Under the pieces are notes generated by a model, which was given only the letters and a program-made list of their open reading frames with translations, did not search any database and had not been told where the DNA came from. The translations under genes were made by a program, and so were the position numbers. From Yersinia rohdei ATCC 43380 (GTDB taxonomy: Bacteria > Pseudomonadota > Gammaproteobacteria > Enterobacterales > Enterobacteriaceae), in the NCBI RefSeq assembly GCF_000173775.1, contig NZ_ACCD01000031.1:1-48591 (forward strand): DNA of 48,591 nt, given 5' to 3'. Below are positions 1-8,969 of the stretch, piece after piece. Position 1 is the first letter of the stretch. Each line of letters begins with the position of its first letter.

Positions 1-14
1 GGGTTTAAGCAGGG

Positions 15-908
15 TTAAGGAAGGGGATGGGTGGCAAACCACTCCACCAGATAATCCAACATCGCCCTAAGTGTCCCGGGCATCTGCCGCCTGGAAGTAT
101 AGATGCCATAAATACCCATTGCTTGCGGTTGATAATCTGGCAATAACTTTATTAACTCGCCACGGGCGATATGGGGTGCGGCTGAGTAGCTGGGTTGTAA
201 GGTAATCCCGGCGCCCTCTAATGCTCCACTTAGCAAAACAACCGATTCATTAGCGCTCAAGTTTCCCCCCACGGCGACAGAGGATTGCACTCCTTGCTGG
301 TCAAAATGCCATAAACTTTTGCCGAAATAAGAGTAAGTCAGGCAATTGTGTACTGCCAGATCTGAGGGCGTTTTCGGAGTGCCTTTCGCTAACAAATAGG
401 CAGGAGCCGCACACACCACGGAATGACAGGTAGCTAGTGGCCTGGCTATCAGGTTGGGGTCTAACTCATTGGTAATGCGCAGTGCCAGATCAATACGTTC
501 TTCCACCAAATTGACGGCCCGATTATTCATCTGTAAATCAACGGCAACCTGTGGATAGCGCCGCAAATACTCGGTGACGGCAATCACCAGTGCGCTTTGC
601 CCAAGAGACTGAGAACAACTGATCCGCAACAAACCGCGCAATTCGTCATTTTCCTGCCCCTCGATCAAATCCATATCTTGCGCAAATTCAAGCATGCGGC
701 GACAGCGTTCGAGGGTCGCTTCCCCTGCATGAGTCAGGCTTAATTTGCGAGTGGTTCGATGCAATAAACGCGCCCCTGCCCACTGTTCCATCTGAGCCAG
801 ATAGCGCGTGACCATCGCCCGCGACATCTCCAACGCATCAGCTGCGCCAATCATACTGCCGCGCTCAACAATGGCGACAAAGACCTCTGCCGCGGTGACT
901 CTATCCAT
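15..908 (-). CDS. LysR-family transcriptional regulator
   Basis: This 297-residue protein is a LysR-type DNA-binding regulator. The N-terminal 60 residues form the family winged helix-turn-helix (GSMIGAADALEMSRAMVTRY, then LLHRTTRKLSLTHAGE), followed by the substrate-binding-like effector domain. Length is normal for the family. It is divergent from the metallo-beta-lactamase-fold gene that begins 107 bp away, the usual arrangement for a LysR protein controlling its neighbour. The 8-bp palindrome ACAATTGT in the shared gap could be part of its operator. The effector cannot be read from the sequence. The sequence is close to the CrgA/AaeR-like branch of LysR proteins, but that placement is only an impression. 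Confidence 0.9.
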   Translation of the reverse strand: MDRVTAAEVFVAIVERGSMIGAADALEMSRAMVTRYLAQMEQWAGARLLHRTTRKLSLTHAGEATLERCRRMLEFAQDMDLIEGQENDELRGLLRISCSQSLGQSALVIAVTEYLRRYPQVAVDLQMNNRAVNLVEERIDLALRITNELDPNLIARPLATCHSVVCAAPAYLLAKGTPKTPSDLAVHNCLTYSYFGKSLWHFDQQGVQSSVAVGGNLSANESVVLLSGALEGAGITLQPSYSAAPHIARGELIKLLPDYQPQAMGIYGIYTSRRQMPGTLRAMLDYLVEWFATHPLP

Positions 909-1015
909 GATTAGCTCGATTTAAGCAACAAACAATTGTCCATTGTCAGGTTTTTCTGTCGATTAATGCAATCTATTCTTTAGCCCCTACCCCAGTCACT
1001 CTCAGGAAAATAACC
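909..1015. promoter_or_regulatory. Divergent promoter region between LysR gene and MBL-fold gene
   Basis: This gap must hold both divergent promoters. It contains the palindrome ACAATTGT at 932-939 followed by CCATTGT, a partial repeat of its right half, which would suit a LysR dimer site. No transcription start was determined. A ribosome binding site-like CAGGAAAATAACC precedes the ATG at 1016. Confidence 0.4.
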
Positions 1016-1903
1016 ATGTTTACTAAAACGCTATTCAATATGGCCTTTGTCGGCCTGACAACGTTAGCTGCTGTATCAACGGCTAACGCAGCTGAACAGT
1101 TAAAAATGGAAGTCTACAATCCCGGGGAAAAAAGTATCTTCCCGGTATCGTCAGAAATTATTAGCGGTAAAAACGAAATTGTTTTAATTGATGCGCAATT
1201 TCAGCGTAATGATGCCGAAACCTTGGTAAAGAAAATCCAGCAAAGTGGTAAAAAATTAACCACGATATATATCAGCCAGGCAGATCCGGATTTCTATTTC
1301 GGGCTGGATGTCATCACCAGCGCATTCCCACAAGCCAAGGTAATAGCAACAGCGGAAACTATTGCAGAAATTAAAGCCACCAAAGAGGGGAAAATAGCCT
1401 ATTGGGGCCCAATATTAAAAGAAAATGCCCCCACTCGCGTCATTGTGCCAGCAGAACTGCAAGGCAACAGTTTTACTATTGATGGACAAAGAATTGAGAT
1501 TAAAGGCTTGGATGGCCCATCGCCTGAAAAAACATTTGTCTGGATCCCTGCATTAAAAGCCGTGGTGGGTGGAGTGGCTGTTTCCGGTAATATTCATTTA
1601 TGGGCCGCAGATAGCCAAACACCAGAATCACGCCAGCACTGGCTGACAACACTGGAAAAAATTAAAACCTTAAAACCCATCACCGTGGTTCCTGGGCATT
1701 TTATGGATAATGCGCCACAAACATTGGCTTCAGTCACCTTCACTCAACATTATTTAACCACCTTGAATACAGAGATCCCCAAAGCCAAAAACTCTGCTGA
1801 ACTGATTGCAGCCATGAAAAAACATTATCCAGATTTGAAAGACGAATCCAGCCTTGAATTAAGCGCAAAAGTGCTGAAAAATGAAATGAAGTGGCCGCTA
1901 TAA
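1016..1903 (+). CDS. Exported metallo-beta-lactamase-fold protein with altered metal motif
   Basis: The protein is 295 residues with a signal peptide ending at about ANA-AEQ (residue 25), so it should be periplasmic. The pattern of a beta strand ending in VLIDAQF, a second strand TIYIS, then DPDFYFGLD, and a late VVPGHF loop is that of the metallo-beta-lactamase fold. In the usual HxHxDH site the histidines are missing: the segment reads ISQADPDFYFG, which keeps only aspartates. Either the protein has lost normal zinc binding or it belongs to a subgroup with a different site. It is followed after 59 bp by a DsbA-like gene on the same strand and is divergent from a LysR regulator. The substrate is unknown. 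Confidence 0.75.
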   Translation: MFTKTLFNMAFVGLTTLAAVSTANAAEQLKMEVYNPGEKSIFPVSSEIISGKNEIVLIDAQFQRNDAETLVKKIQQSGKKLTTIYISQADPDFYFGLDVITSAFPQAKVIATAETIAEIKATKEGKIAYWGPILKENAPTRVIVPAELQGNSFTIDGQRIEIKGLDGPSPEKTFVWIPALKAVVGGVAVSGNIHLWAADSQTPESRQHWLTTLEKIKTLKPITVVPGHFMDNAPQTLASVTFTQHYLTTLNTEIPKAKNSAELIAAMKKHYPDLKDESSLELSAKVLKNEMKWPL

Positions 1904-1962
1904 AAACCAATAAAATAGATTAATACTTATTATCCGATCAGGAAGAAATTGAGGTAAATACA

Positions 1963-2607
1963 ATGGCCAGTACAAAATTGCACTACATTTTCGACCCACT
2001 ATGTGGTTGGTGTTATGGCGCAGCACCACTGATAGATGCGGCTCAAGGTATTCCTGACTTGGCACTCATATTACATGGTGGCGGTATGATGTCCGGGCCT
2101 AATCGCCGACAAATAGACAGCCAATGGCGTAGTTATGTCATGCCGCATGACCAACGAATTGCCAAATTAACCGGACAAACGTTTGGTGACAGTTACTTTA
2201 ATCAATTATTGAATGATACCTCGGCGATAATGGACTCCACACCCCCTATTGCTGCAATTTTGGCGGCAGAAGAACTGGCGGGATGTGGTGTTGCAATGCT
2301 CCATCGTATCCAGCAAGCACATTATATTGAAGGCCGCCGTATCGCCGATAACCCAGTATTAAATGAACTGGCTACCAATATTGGTCTTGAATGCTCAGCA
2401 TTTATCACCGCTTTTAATGCCGCCCTGGCTATATCCAGCCAACATATTGCTGAAAGTCGAGTTTTATTAGCAAAAGTACATGGACAGGGTTTTCCAACAT
2501 GGGTTTTGGAAGATAAACGGGGAGAAATGACTATTTTGCCAGCAAGTGAGTATTATGGTAATCCATCTGGCTGGGCTACACTGTTAAAAAATTCCATCGC
2601 AAAATAA
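1963..2607 (+). CDS. DsbA-family (FrnE-like) thioredoxin-fold protein
   Basis: This 214-residue protein begins with a short strand (LHYIFDPLCGWCYG) carrying a CGWC redox motif at C14 and C17, then a long helical insertion, then a cis-proline loop (GFPTW near residue 177). That arrangement matches the DsbA/FrnE group of thioredoxin-fold oxidoreductases. There is no signal peptide, so it is probably cytoplasmic, unlike true DsbA. It lies 59 bp after the exported MBL-fold gene and is probably co-transcribed with it under the divergent LysR protein. The specific partner is unknown. Confidence in the fold is high and in the pathway low. Confidence 0.85.
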   Translation: MASTKLHYIFDPLCGWCYGAAPLIDAAQGIPDLALILHGGGMMSGPNRRQIDSQWRSYVMPHDQRIAKLTGQTFGDSYFNQLLNDTSAIMDSTPPIAAILAAEELAGCGVAMLHRIQQAHYIEGRRIADNPVLNELATNIGLECSAFITAFNAALAISSQHIAESRVLLAKVHGQGFPTWVLEDKRGEMTILPASEYYGNPSGWATLLKNSIAK

Positions 2608-2630
2608 CCTGTCACCTAAAATTCACCGCA

Positions 2631-2657
2631 ACCTCCTCATCCATAAGTTGAGGAGGT
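2631..2657 (+). terminator. Hairpin after the MBL/DsbA-like pair
   Basis: A perfect 9-bp inverted repeat, ACCTCCTCA and TGAGGAGGT, with a 9-base loop lies 24 bp after the stop codon. There is no run of T after it, so it may be a transcript-end stabiliser or a weak terminator rather than a classical intrinsic one. Confidence 0.5.
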
Positions 2658-2734
2658 CATACAATAACAGTGAAACAAAAACTGACCACAAAAATCGAGT
2701 ATGAACATGCACTGCTACCTAACCCGGAAACTCA

Positions 2735-3211
2735 TCATCTATTTACACGAGTCAATAGCCGCAAATTATTAACCGGATGCCCCTGAGATTGCTCCATCAA
2801 AAGAGTATTTTCATTAATTTTATAGAAAACGGGATGGCTTACCGCATAAGGTGTATTTAAAAAATCATACAGATAGCTGTCATCATCATTCACCATTGAT
2901 AAATAACTAACCTTTCCAATAAAAATGTTATCACCAACATCTAAAACATTAAAAACAATATTTCTCCTGGCTCTAATTAGATTATCATCATCATAAACAT
3001 CTGCAGACGAACTTATTTCTCTATTGAGAATGCTAACTCTTGAAAAAACGTGATAATTTTTATCTGACTTATTAAAATCATAGTTAATCTCCCAATACCC
3101 TTCAATATTATTCATTGGATGAACATAAAAATAGACTCGCCCAATACCGAGTCCGAATGCTATCCCCAGGCAAATTGCAAAACCTAAGTATTGAGCTATT
3201 TTTTTTCGCAT
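2735..3211 (-). CDS. Small membrane-anchored periplasmic protein, PsaF/MyfF-like
   Basis: The 158-residue protein has one N-terminal membrane segment (about residues 8-30, with the glycine-rich GFAICLGIAFGLGIG) and a periplasmic remainder. Its start overlaps the end of the upstream membrane regulator gene by 16 bp, so the two are likely translated together. Size, topology and position match PsaF and MyfF of Yersinia, which partner the ToxR-like regulators PsaE and MyfE and stabilise or sense for them. The assignment rests on context and topology rather than on a clear motif. The likely role is a sensory partner of the regulator next to it. Confidence 0.6.
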   Translation of the reverse strand: MRKKIAQYLGFAICLGIAFGLGIGRVYFYVHPMNNIEGYWEINYDFNKSDKNYHVFSRVSILNREISSSADVYDDDNLIRARRNIVFNVLDVGDNIFIGKVSYLSMVNDDDSYLYDFLNTPYAVSHPVFYKINENTLLMEQSQGHPVNNLRLLTRVNR

Positions 3212-3855
3212 GTTAACCCTCCGTGTTGATATTTACAAAGGGTATACTCACCATTCTTCTGTTTTTTTAAATAAACATAAGGGTCTTTATTGTAAACAGA
3301 CAGAAAATCTTTATCCTGAACTTTATCTAAATTAACCAATACGGGTAGTTTTTTAACATCTAAAATCCTTATTTGGTAGAAGCAAGATGTAATTTTAAAT
3401 GAAGAAAACAGGAAAATAAAAAACACTAGTGCTATAACAAATTTATCAATAAATCGAACAGATGTTGATACCGCTATGATAGATTCATTTTCTAGATTAT
3501 CTTTAACATACTCATGGGAAGGCAATGTATTATCTAAAGAATTATTTGAAATAAAGTTTGGTTTAATAGCAATACAATATCCTTTCTTAGGTATCGTTAT
3601 CACTAACTCATGTGCCTTATCATCTAGTGCATTACGTAAATTACTGATGGTTTGCGTTAGCGTATTATCAGTCACATAACTCCCTACCCATATTTCTTTC
3701 TCAATCATTTCGCGAGAAAGGCAATCTGGATAATGACTACACAGCAAAGATAATAATTCAGACTCTTTATTTCTTAATTTCACAACACTGCCATTTTTAT
3801 TAACCATTCTTTGTTGTGGGATAAAAACAATGCTTCCAATAATTATTTCATTCAT
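3196..3855 (-). CDS. Membrane-bound winged-helix regulator, ToxR/PsaE-like
   Basis: The first 100 or so residues form an OmpR/ToxR-type winged helix: NKESELLSLLCSHYPDCLSR, then SYVTDNTLTQTISNLRNAL and a wing ending ITIPKKGYCI. A single membrane segment follows (about residues 134-153, VIALVFFIFLFSS), then a short periplasmic tail of about 65 residues with two cysteines. This is the one-component ToxR/CadC/PsaE layout, with DNA binding in the cytoplasm and sensing in the periplasm. It overlaps the PsaF-like gene. It is divergent from the T2SS pilotin gene and lies beside the secretion operon, so it is a good candidate regulator of that cluster. The inducing signal is unknown. Confidence 0.8.
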   Translation of the reverse strand: MNEIIIGSIVFIPQQRMVNKNGSVVKLRNKESELLSLLCSHYPDCLSREMIEKEIWVGSYVTDNTLTQTISNLRNALDDKAHELVITIPKKGYCIAIKPNFISNNSLDNTLPSHEYVKDNLENESIIAVSTSVRFIDKFVIALVFFIFLFSSFKITSCFYQIRILDVKKLPVLVNLDKVQDKDFLSVYNKDPYVYLKKQKNGEYTLCKYQHGGLTCEKK

Positions 3856-4188
3856 TTAACTTCTCACACTTAGAGAATATTATCACAATAAATTATCAGA
3901 AATAACATCATCCAGCCTTAGTCACAAGGCATGAAAAAAATCAAAAATCATAGAATTTATTAAAACCTAATAATAGATATTAAAAATCATCATAACCAGA
4001 TGGGTGTCTATCAATAAAAATCGATTAGCAACAAAAACAACCACCACACTGAGTTTGTTTATAAGATATAATCAATAACATAGTCAATTCAAATATTAAC
4101 TTTCCTTTCGCATTCCATATATCCACTTAAGTTAATAAGCACATCTTAAATAGTTATCATGTAATATAGAAGAGATCATAGGGACAAT
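3856..4188. promoter_or_regulatory. Divergent AT-rich region between regulator and pilotin genes
   Basis: This 333-bp gap carries no credible gene. It must contain the promoter of the membrane regulator pair on the minus strand and of the pilotin on the plus strand. It is extremely AT-rich, as expected for an H-NS-silenced acquired locus. I see no convincing palindrome or operator in it. Confidence 0.4.
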
Positions 4189-4560
4189 ATGAAAACAATA
4201 AAAAAAACAACGATAGTATTATTTTTATTGCCAATAATATTCGGGTGTCAACTAAAAAATAAAACTCATTTTATAGAAAAAAGCACAATAAATAAAATTA
4301 CCGCATTAACATCTAGCATCCATTTTCTAAAAGAAGAATGTAATAACGAAGGGCTACCAAGTGAAGCAGAGACAATTAGCGCCGCTCTGAGAATGATGGG
4401 GCAAAACAAGTCAGATATCTCTACAGAATTTCACATAGAAATATCAAGCATGGCCAAAATAAGATACGCAGAGATAAAATCAGACATCTTAGAAAATGAC
4501 ATTAAATGTCGTGAACTTGAAAACCTCCTCTCCAACTTCATTATCAAAATAAATAATTAA
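4189..4560 (+). CDS. gspS: T2SS pilotin lipoprotein (GspS/PulS/OutS-like)
   Basis: The 123-residue product starts with a lipoprotein signal ending in IIFGC (lipobox cysteine at residue 20). The mature part is a small helical domain with two cysteines (in EECNNEGLP and IKCREL) placed like the conserved pair of the PulS/OutS pilotins. Pilotins bind the C-terminus of the secretin GspD and carry it to the outer membrane. The gene sits at the end of the T2SS cluster on the opposite strand, its last 17 bp overlapping tail-to-tail with gspO. Position and features agree. The weak point is that pilotins diverge quickly, so the call leans on context. Confidence 0.75.
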   Translation: MKTIKKTTIVLFLLPIIFGCQLKNKTHFIEKSTINKITALTSSIHFLKEECNNEGLPSEAETISAALRMMGQNKSDISTEFHIEISSMAKIRYAEIKSDILENDIKCRELENLLSNFIIKINN

Positions 4561-5383
4561 CTTCCTCACCAAAAAACAGATAAATTACTCCAGCCAAAGC
4601 AATATATGGGCCAAAGGCTATATACTTTAATCTTTTATTTAAACAGTAATAAATAACAATATAAGAAACAACCCCAAAACAGGAAGATAACAAAACCAAA
4701 AACGGTATTGCAGTAACACCGAACCAAGCGCCTAACATAGCCATCAGCTTGAAATCACCATGCCCCATGCCAACAATCCCTTTAAAAAACTTAAATGTCC
4801 AATATGGAAACCATAAAAAAATATAACCAACAACTGCACCGAGCACAGATAAATGTAAGGGAGAAAACACATCATTAATATTAACAAGCAGACCAACCCA
4901 TAATAGCGGGAGGGTAATATTATCAGGAAGTAGATAACAATCAAGGTCGATGAAAGTTAACACAATCAAAGACCAAATGAGCAATAGACTGGCGGCTATT
5001 ATAAAATAATCTTGATAAGTAACACCAACAGCAAGAGTTAAAATAGCTGTCAATATCTCAACAATGATGTAGCGGGAATTTATTTTTTTCCCACAACACT
5101 GGCTAATGCCACGTAAAAAAAACCAACCGAAGAGTGGTATGTTATATTTTAATGGTAAAGGATGAAAGCAACTCGGACAAAATGACTTAGGAAAACACAA
5201 ATTAAATCCAGATTTAAATAAGCAATGTTCTGTAATACTATAGCTCACTTTACTTGTTGATACTGCTCTAGAAATAGAAAGCATAATGGGAAGACGATAG
5301 ATAATAACATTTAGAAAACTACCGATGCAAAACCCAAATACAACATAAAACAAAACACTAATAAATTCAGATAGTTCGAACAT
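4544..5383 (-). CDS. gspO: Prepilin leader peptidase / N-methyltransferase GspO
   Basis: This integral membrane aspartic protease (279 residues) cleaves and methylates the pseudopilins. The N-terminal GSFLNVIIYRLP motif is followed by a cytoplasmic zinc-type cysteine cluster (CPSC near residue 69 and CC near residue 96). The two catalytic aspartates are visible, one in FIDLDCYLLPD and one in the family motif GMGHGDFKLMA. About seven membrane segments can be recognised. It is the last gene of the gsp operon, 7 bp after gspM. The pseudopilins GspG, I, J and K encoded upstream are its presumed substrates. Confidence 0.93.
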   Translation of the reverse strand: MFELSEFISVLFYVVFGFCIGSFLNVIIYRLPIMLSISRAVSTSKVSYSITEHCLFKSGFNLCFPKSFCPSCFHPLPLKYNIPLFGWFFLRGISQCCGKKINSRYIIVEILTAILTLAVGVTYQDYFIIAASLLLIWSLIVLTFIDLDCYLLPDNITLPLLWVGLLVNINDVFSPLHLSVLGAVVGYIFLWFPYWTFKFFKGIVGMGHGDFKLMAMLGAWFGVTAIPFLVLLSSCFGVVSYIVIYYCLNKRLKYIAFGPYIALAGVIYLFFGEEVNYLF

Positions 5384-5390
5384 AATTTTA

Positions 5391-5861
5391 TTATATACCT
5401 TGTGATGGCAGTATGGTTATCTCAGCAGAAACATAATCCTGCTCTTGATTGAAGTGTATATTTACATTGCTGATCACAATAGTCTCATCGTTACACAATA
5501 TAAATATCACATCCAAAAACCTAATTAACTCAATAGATTCTACTTTAACAAAAACAACATCCTGCGCTAAGAATAAAATCTCCGAATTAACATCATACTC
5601 ATTAAAAACAATCATCAATCCATTAACAATACTTTCCTTGGGATCACTGTGTGAAACAGGGGTATGCTTCAATGTTAATTTTTCTGCTATAGAGGAATGA
5701 TGTGTTATTTTTGTTTTCAACTCATCATATTCCTTAATTAATAAATTACTTTCCAATGAAAATAGGATAGAAAAACATGTAAGTAAAAACATTAAAAATA
5801 TAAGAAAACATTTAAACCAATTATAGTAAAAAAACCTTAAAATTGAATTTTCAATACTCAT
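5391..5861 (-). CDS. gspM: T2SS inner-membrane protein GspM
   Basis: The protein is 156 residues with one membrane segment near the N-terminus (about residues 15-36), followed by a helical and then ferredoxin-like periplasmic region. This is the standard GspM form, which pairs with GspL in the assembly platform. The ATG overlaps the gspL stop by 4 bp, indicating coupled translation. GspM is poorly conserved in sequence, so the name rests on position between gspL and gspO, size and topology. Confidence 0.8.
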   Translation of the reverse strand: MSIENSILRFFYYNWFKCFLIFLMFLLTCFSILFSLESNLLIKEYDELKTKITHHSSIAEKLTLKHTPVSHSDPKESIVNGLMIVFNEYDVNSEILFLAQDVVFVKVESIELIRFLDVIFILCNDETIVISNVNIHFNQEQDYVSAEITILPSQGI

Positions 5862-7036
5862 AATTGATGTTGAAACACGATATTGTAAGTATCATCATCA
5901 TGATAACTTTTAGTCATACTTAAACCGGCCATTTTTAAATCTATCTGATCAAATTCAGAGTCAGTAACATTACTGTTAGTGATATCTAAATTATAAATAA
6001 GCGTTCTATTTTTATTGTCAAATCTGATACTGTTTATTGCAGAATTGATATTTACCATAGCTGTATTAGAGTCATGCAGATACATAATAAAATTATATCT
6101 GTCTGTAAGTGGGTAGCCATTATCATTCTGACTGTATGAATCATACTGTTCTACTGATGGGAATTTTGCATAAAAACCTCGCGATAATTCATTTAATATA
6201 TTAATGTCATTCTCAATTTCATACTTGTTAAATAGAGAGTTAATAAAAACAACAACAAACAATAATAATAAAATGCTAATTCTTGTAAAAGAAAAATAAT
6301 TGTCAGCCACTCGTTTTCTATAACGATAATACCTTCCACACAAAAGATTAACATCACTATCATTGACATTATTAGCCATAATGCGTAATGCATCGCAAGA
6401 CTGCCCTCGCTGCAAATTTTCAGGTTGACTATTAGTACAAATAAATACATCTTCTGAAAGAAGATGTGACTTAGTTAATAATAGTTTTTCTACAATGGTA
6501 TCCTTAACTAAGAAACCTGAAAAATAATTATTTCTTATCAAATATTCATTGTTTAATTTTACTGACGTCCATTGCCCATTACTGAAGGGTAAAGTTAACA
6601 CATCCGGGATAATCACCGTGGTGGATATACCTGCATCTTTTAGCCACCCCAACCAGAGTTGCATGAATTTATGTTCAACTGCAGCAACATAACAGCAATC
6701 ACTATCCGTTTTTAAAATAATAGTGTGAAAATAATCTATATTACTCACAATCGTTTTTTCAAAAGAAAACCTAAGACTCTTTAAATTATTTATTTTTTTA
6801 TTGCCTTGTAATTTAATTCGTCTGTAAATAATCTGGCTGGTACAAACCAATATTTTCACATCACTATTAAATAACATGGGGATATCTATTAACTCTGAAG
6901 GATTATTTAACCTGCCAAACTGTTCATTCTTTCCATCATTTGATGTCAAATGCCAATATATAATATCAGTCATATGACAACCAAACCTAATGACCAATGT
7001 TGCCTGAGAGGTGATTTTACTTGATAGGATATTCAC
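5858..7036 (-). CDS. gspL: T2SS assembly-platform protein GspL
   Basis: The product (392 residues) has a cytoplasmic actin-like domain over about residues 1-240, a membrane segment at about residues 252-267 (ISILLLLFVVVFINSLF), and a periplasmic domain that ends in a ferredoxin-like fold. That is the GspL layout. GspL recruits the ATPase GspE to the membrane and binds GspM. Its start overlaps gspK by 20 bp and its end overlaps gspM by 4 bp. The sequence is diverged and AT-rich, so order and topology support the call more than individual motifs. Confidence 0.85.
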   Translation of the reverse strand: MNILSSKITSQATLVIRFGCHMTDIIYWHLTSNDGKNEQFGRLNNPSELIDIPMLFNSDVKILVCTSQIIYRRIKLQGNKKINNLKSLRFSFEKTIVSNIDYFHTIILKTDSDCCYVAAVEHKFMQLWLGWLKDAGISTTVIIPDVLTLPFSNGQWTSVKLNNEYLIRNNYFSGFLVKDTIVEKLLLTKSHLLSEDVFICTNSQPENLQRGQSCDALRIMANNVNDSDVNLLCGRYYRYRKRVADNYFSFTRISILLLLFVVVFINSLFNKYEIENDINILNELSRGFYAKFPSVEQYDSYSQNDNGYPLTDRYNFIMYLHDSNTAMVNINSAINSIRFDNKNRTLIYNLDITNSNVTDSEFDQIDLKMAGLSMTKSYHDDDTYNIVFQHQL

Positions 7037-7967
7037 CGATGCTAAACCTCCTGTCTAACAAGGTAATTTTTTTGTTTTTTATATAAAAATGACTCTTCAA
7101 CTGATGACTGATATATTTATCTGAAACTTTAAAGGTTGATAAAAAATGATATTCATCATGAGAAAAACTTAACATTTCCAAATTAATTATTTTAAGTACA
7201 TCGTCAATATCGATAGTTGTGTCATTCATGATTGATTCAAAGAAGTGCGTAACACTACTCCAACCATTTTCAGGTTTGGATAATATAATTTTAGTAATAT
7301 CTACTTCATTAAGTACATGTAAAAAAATGGCTTGTATTAGCTTTGTATGTCTCGCCTCTAACATATTCACATTAATTAATAATTTATCATCATTTCTAGA
7401 ACAAAATATAGGTGATGTATTGAAAAAAAATTCATCAATTTTCAGTAGGGTTTCAAAAAAATAACCCACAAGTAACTCTTGTTTTATTTTAATTATAAGT
7501 TCAATATCATCATGATCAGATTCATGGTTAGTTTTAAAGAAGAATTCCGAGTCCATTATTATTTCATTTAGATATGATGAAGGTCTATTTTCCAGTTGAA
7601 GAATATTTTTTAAAACCCACCAAGGATAAGCTTTATTTTTCGCATTTTCTTTGGATGATGAATATTGAAGAGTATTAATATTAAAGCAATTCCCTATTTC
7701 AATTAATTCCACATCAATGTTTTTTCTATTTATAATTATATTTTCAGATTGATTAATCATGAAATTATCATTTGAGACTGTTTTTATCATGTCATTAAAA
7801 AAAAACCTCTCTGCCGCTAATAACAACCATTTATTTTCTTTTTCTTTTTTTTCCTTTTCAGTTAAATAATACATTTCAACCCAATAATCAGATGAGATCG
7901 TCACCATTACACTCATCAACAAAAGAACACATAGAACTAAAAGTAGAGCAATACCACGCTGTTCCAC
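7017..7967 (-). CDS. gspK: Minor pseudopilin GspK
   Basis: The 316-residue protein begins with a short positively charged leader and a class III pilin-type hydrophobic helix (QRGIALLLVLCVLLLMSVMV). GspK-type proteins lack the Glu5 found in other pseudopilins, and here also that position is not glutamate. The large alpha-helical insert typical of GspK explains the length. In the T2SS it sits at the tip of the pseudopilus with GspI and GspJ. The gene lies between gspJ and gspL with a 20-bp overlap into gspL. Confidence 0.88.
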   Translation of the reverse strand: MEQRGIALLLVLCVLLLMSVMVTISSDYWVEMYYLTEKEKKEKENKWLLLAAERFFFNDMIKTVSNDNFMINQSENIIINRKNIDVELIEIGNCFNINTLQYSSSKENAKNKAYPWWVLKNILQLENRPSSYLNEIIMDSEFFFKTNHESDHDDIELIIKIKQELLVGYFFETLLKIDEFFFNTSPIFCSRNDDKLLINVNMLEARHTKLIQAIFLHVLNEVDITKIILSKPENGWSSVTHFFESIMNDTTIDIDDVLKIINLEMLSFSHDEYHFLSTFKVSDKYISHQLKSHFYIKNKKITLLDRRFSIGEYPIK

Positions 7968-7981
7968 TTACTCTTATCCTA

Positions 7982-8587
7982 TTAATTGGTACTGTTTAAT
8001 AAAATAATCACTCGCCTAATAGTACCTATGCCCTCTAATTCAAGAGTAAACTCAACAGCCTTAGGCAAGTAGAGCTTATTATTCCATTTTTTTATCCATA
8101 TACCATCGTGAAATATTCGTATATGGAATGCGGTAACCCCCGCTAGAATTTTTGAGGCTCTTGGTATGCTTTCAGTTAAGTTATATCTCAATATTTCCAA
8201 CTGCTTATTTTTTAATCTAAAGCCAACTATTTCTACTTGAGCATGATATACAATATTTGTTTCACTATTAAAGAGTAAATAAATACCATAGTCATCACTA
8301 TCCAATAAGTGTTTGTCTATTTTAAAGTTACTATCTAATGGGCTTACCGCAAATAAATTAGTGGGCATTACAGCATGGGATATATTATCCTCCATAATAT
8401 TAATTGCCCTTTGCAGTTGGCTATTCTTCCTTGTTTTTTTGCTAACTATATCACTTCCTTTAATAACTATCATGAGAGATTGATAAATAGTCATACTCAT
8501 TAAGGTAAAAACAATGGCTGATAGTAATATCTCCAACAGTGTATAACCGCAATCTAAGCGTTTACTCATAAATAAGCTGGTATCCAT
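7982..8587 (-). CDS. gspJ: Minor pseudopilin GspJ
   Basis: The protein (201 residues) carries a prepilin cleavage motif, CGYTLLEILLSAIVFTLMSM, with Glu at +5 after the glycine. The following globular domain and overall length fit GspJ. It overlaps gspI by 26 bp. A start at the second methionine (MSKRLDCGY) is also possible and would give a more typical short leader. GspJ forms the pseudopilus tip complex with GspI and GspK. Confidence 0.88.
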   Translation of the reverse strand: MDTSLFMSKRLDCGYTLLEILLSAIVFTLMSMTIYQSLMIVIKGSDIVSKKTRKNSQLQRAINIMEDNISHAVMPTNLFAVSPLDSNFKIDKHLLDSDDYGIYLLFNSETNIVYHAQVEIVGFRLKNKQLEILRYNLTESIPRASKILAGVTAFHIRIFHDGIWIKKWNNKLYLPKAVEFTLELEGIGTIRRVIILLNSTN

Positions 8588-8969
8588 CTAATATAAACTC
8601 AGGTTCTTGGCTATTTACTTGGCTACTCACCTCAACTGTAATAACATTCATGACTTCACTCTCAGTTTTTATTTTTCTTGATTGCCAATACCATAGTTTA
8701 TTCATCATCAACTCACGTCCCTTTTCCCAATTTTCAGTTTGTTCTATTCTAGCCATTTTAATTTCCGCTAAAATATTATCTGCGACCCAAGATGCCATGA
8801 TCTTATCCTCTAAAGATTTAGACCACATTAATTGTGTACTGATGATCTTTACCATATTAATACCTACAATGGTGAAAATGGCCATTGCTACCATAACTTC
8901 TAATAATGAAAAACCTGAATAACTGTGCCATGCTGAGTAGTTATGGCTATCTTTATGCTTACTCAGCAT
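8562..8969 (-). CDS. gspI: Minor pseudopilin GspI
   Basis: The 135-residue product contains the cleavage motif SGFSLLEVMVAMAIFTIVG followed by the segment SWVADNILAE, which resembles the conserved WVA-N-L pattern of GspI proteins. The leader before the cleavage site is 18 residues if the first ATG is used. The gene overlaps the end of gspG by 11 bp, so no room remains for gspH, which usually sits between them. GspI nucleates the tip complex of the pseudopilus. Confidence 0.88.
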   Translation of the reverse strand: MLSKHKDSHNYSAWHSYSGFSLLEVMVAMAIFTIVGINMVKIISTQLMWSKSLEDKIMASWVADNILAEIKMARIEQTENWEKGRELMMNKLWYWQSRKIKTESEVMNVITVEVSSQVNSQEPEFILDGYQLIYE

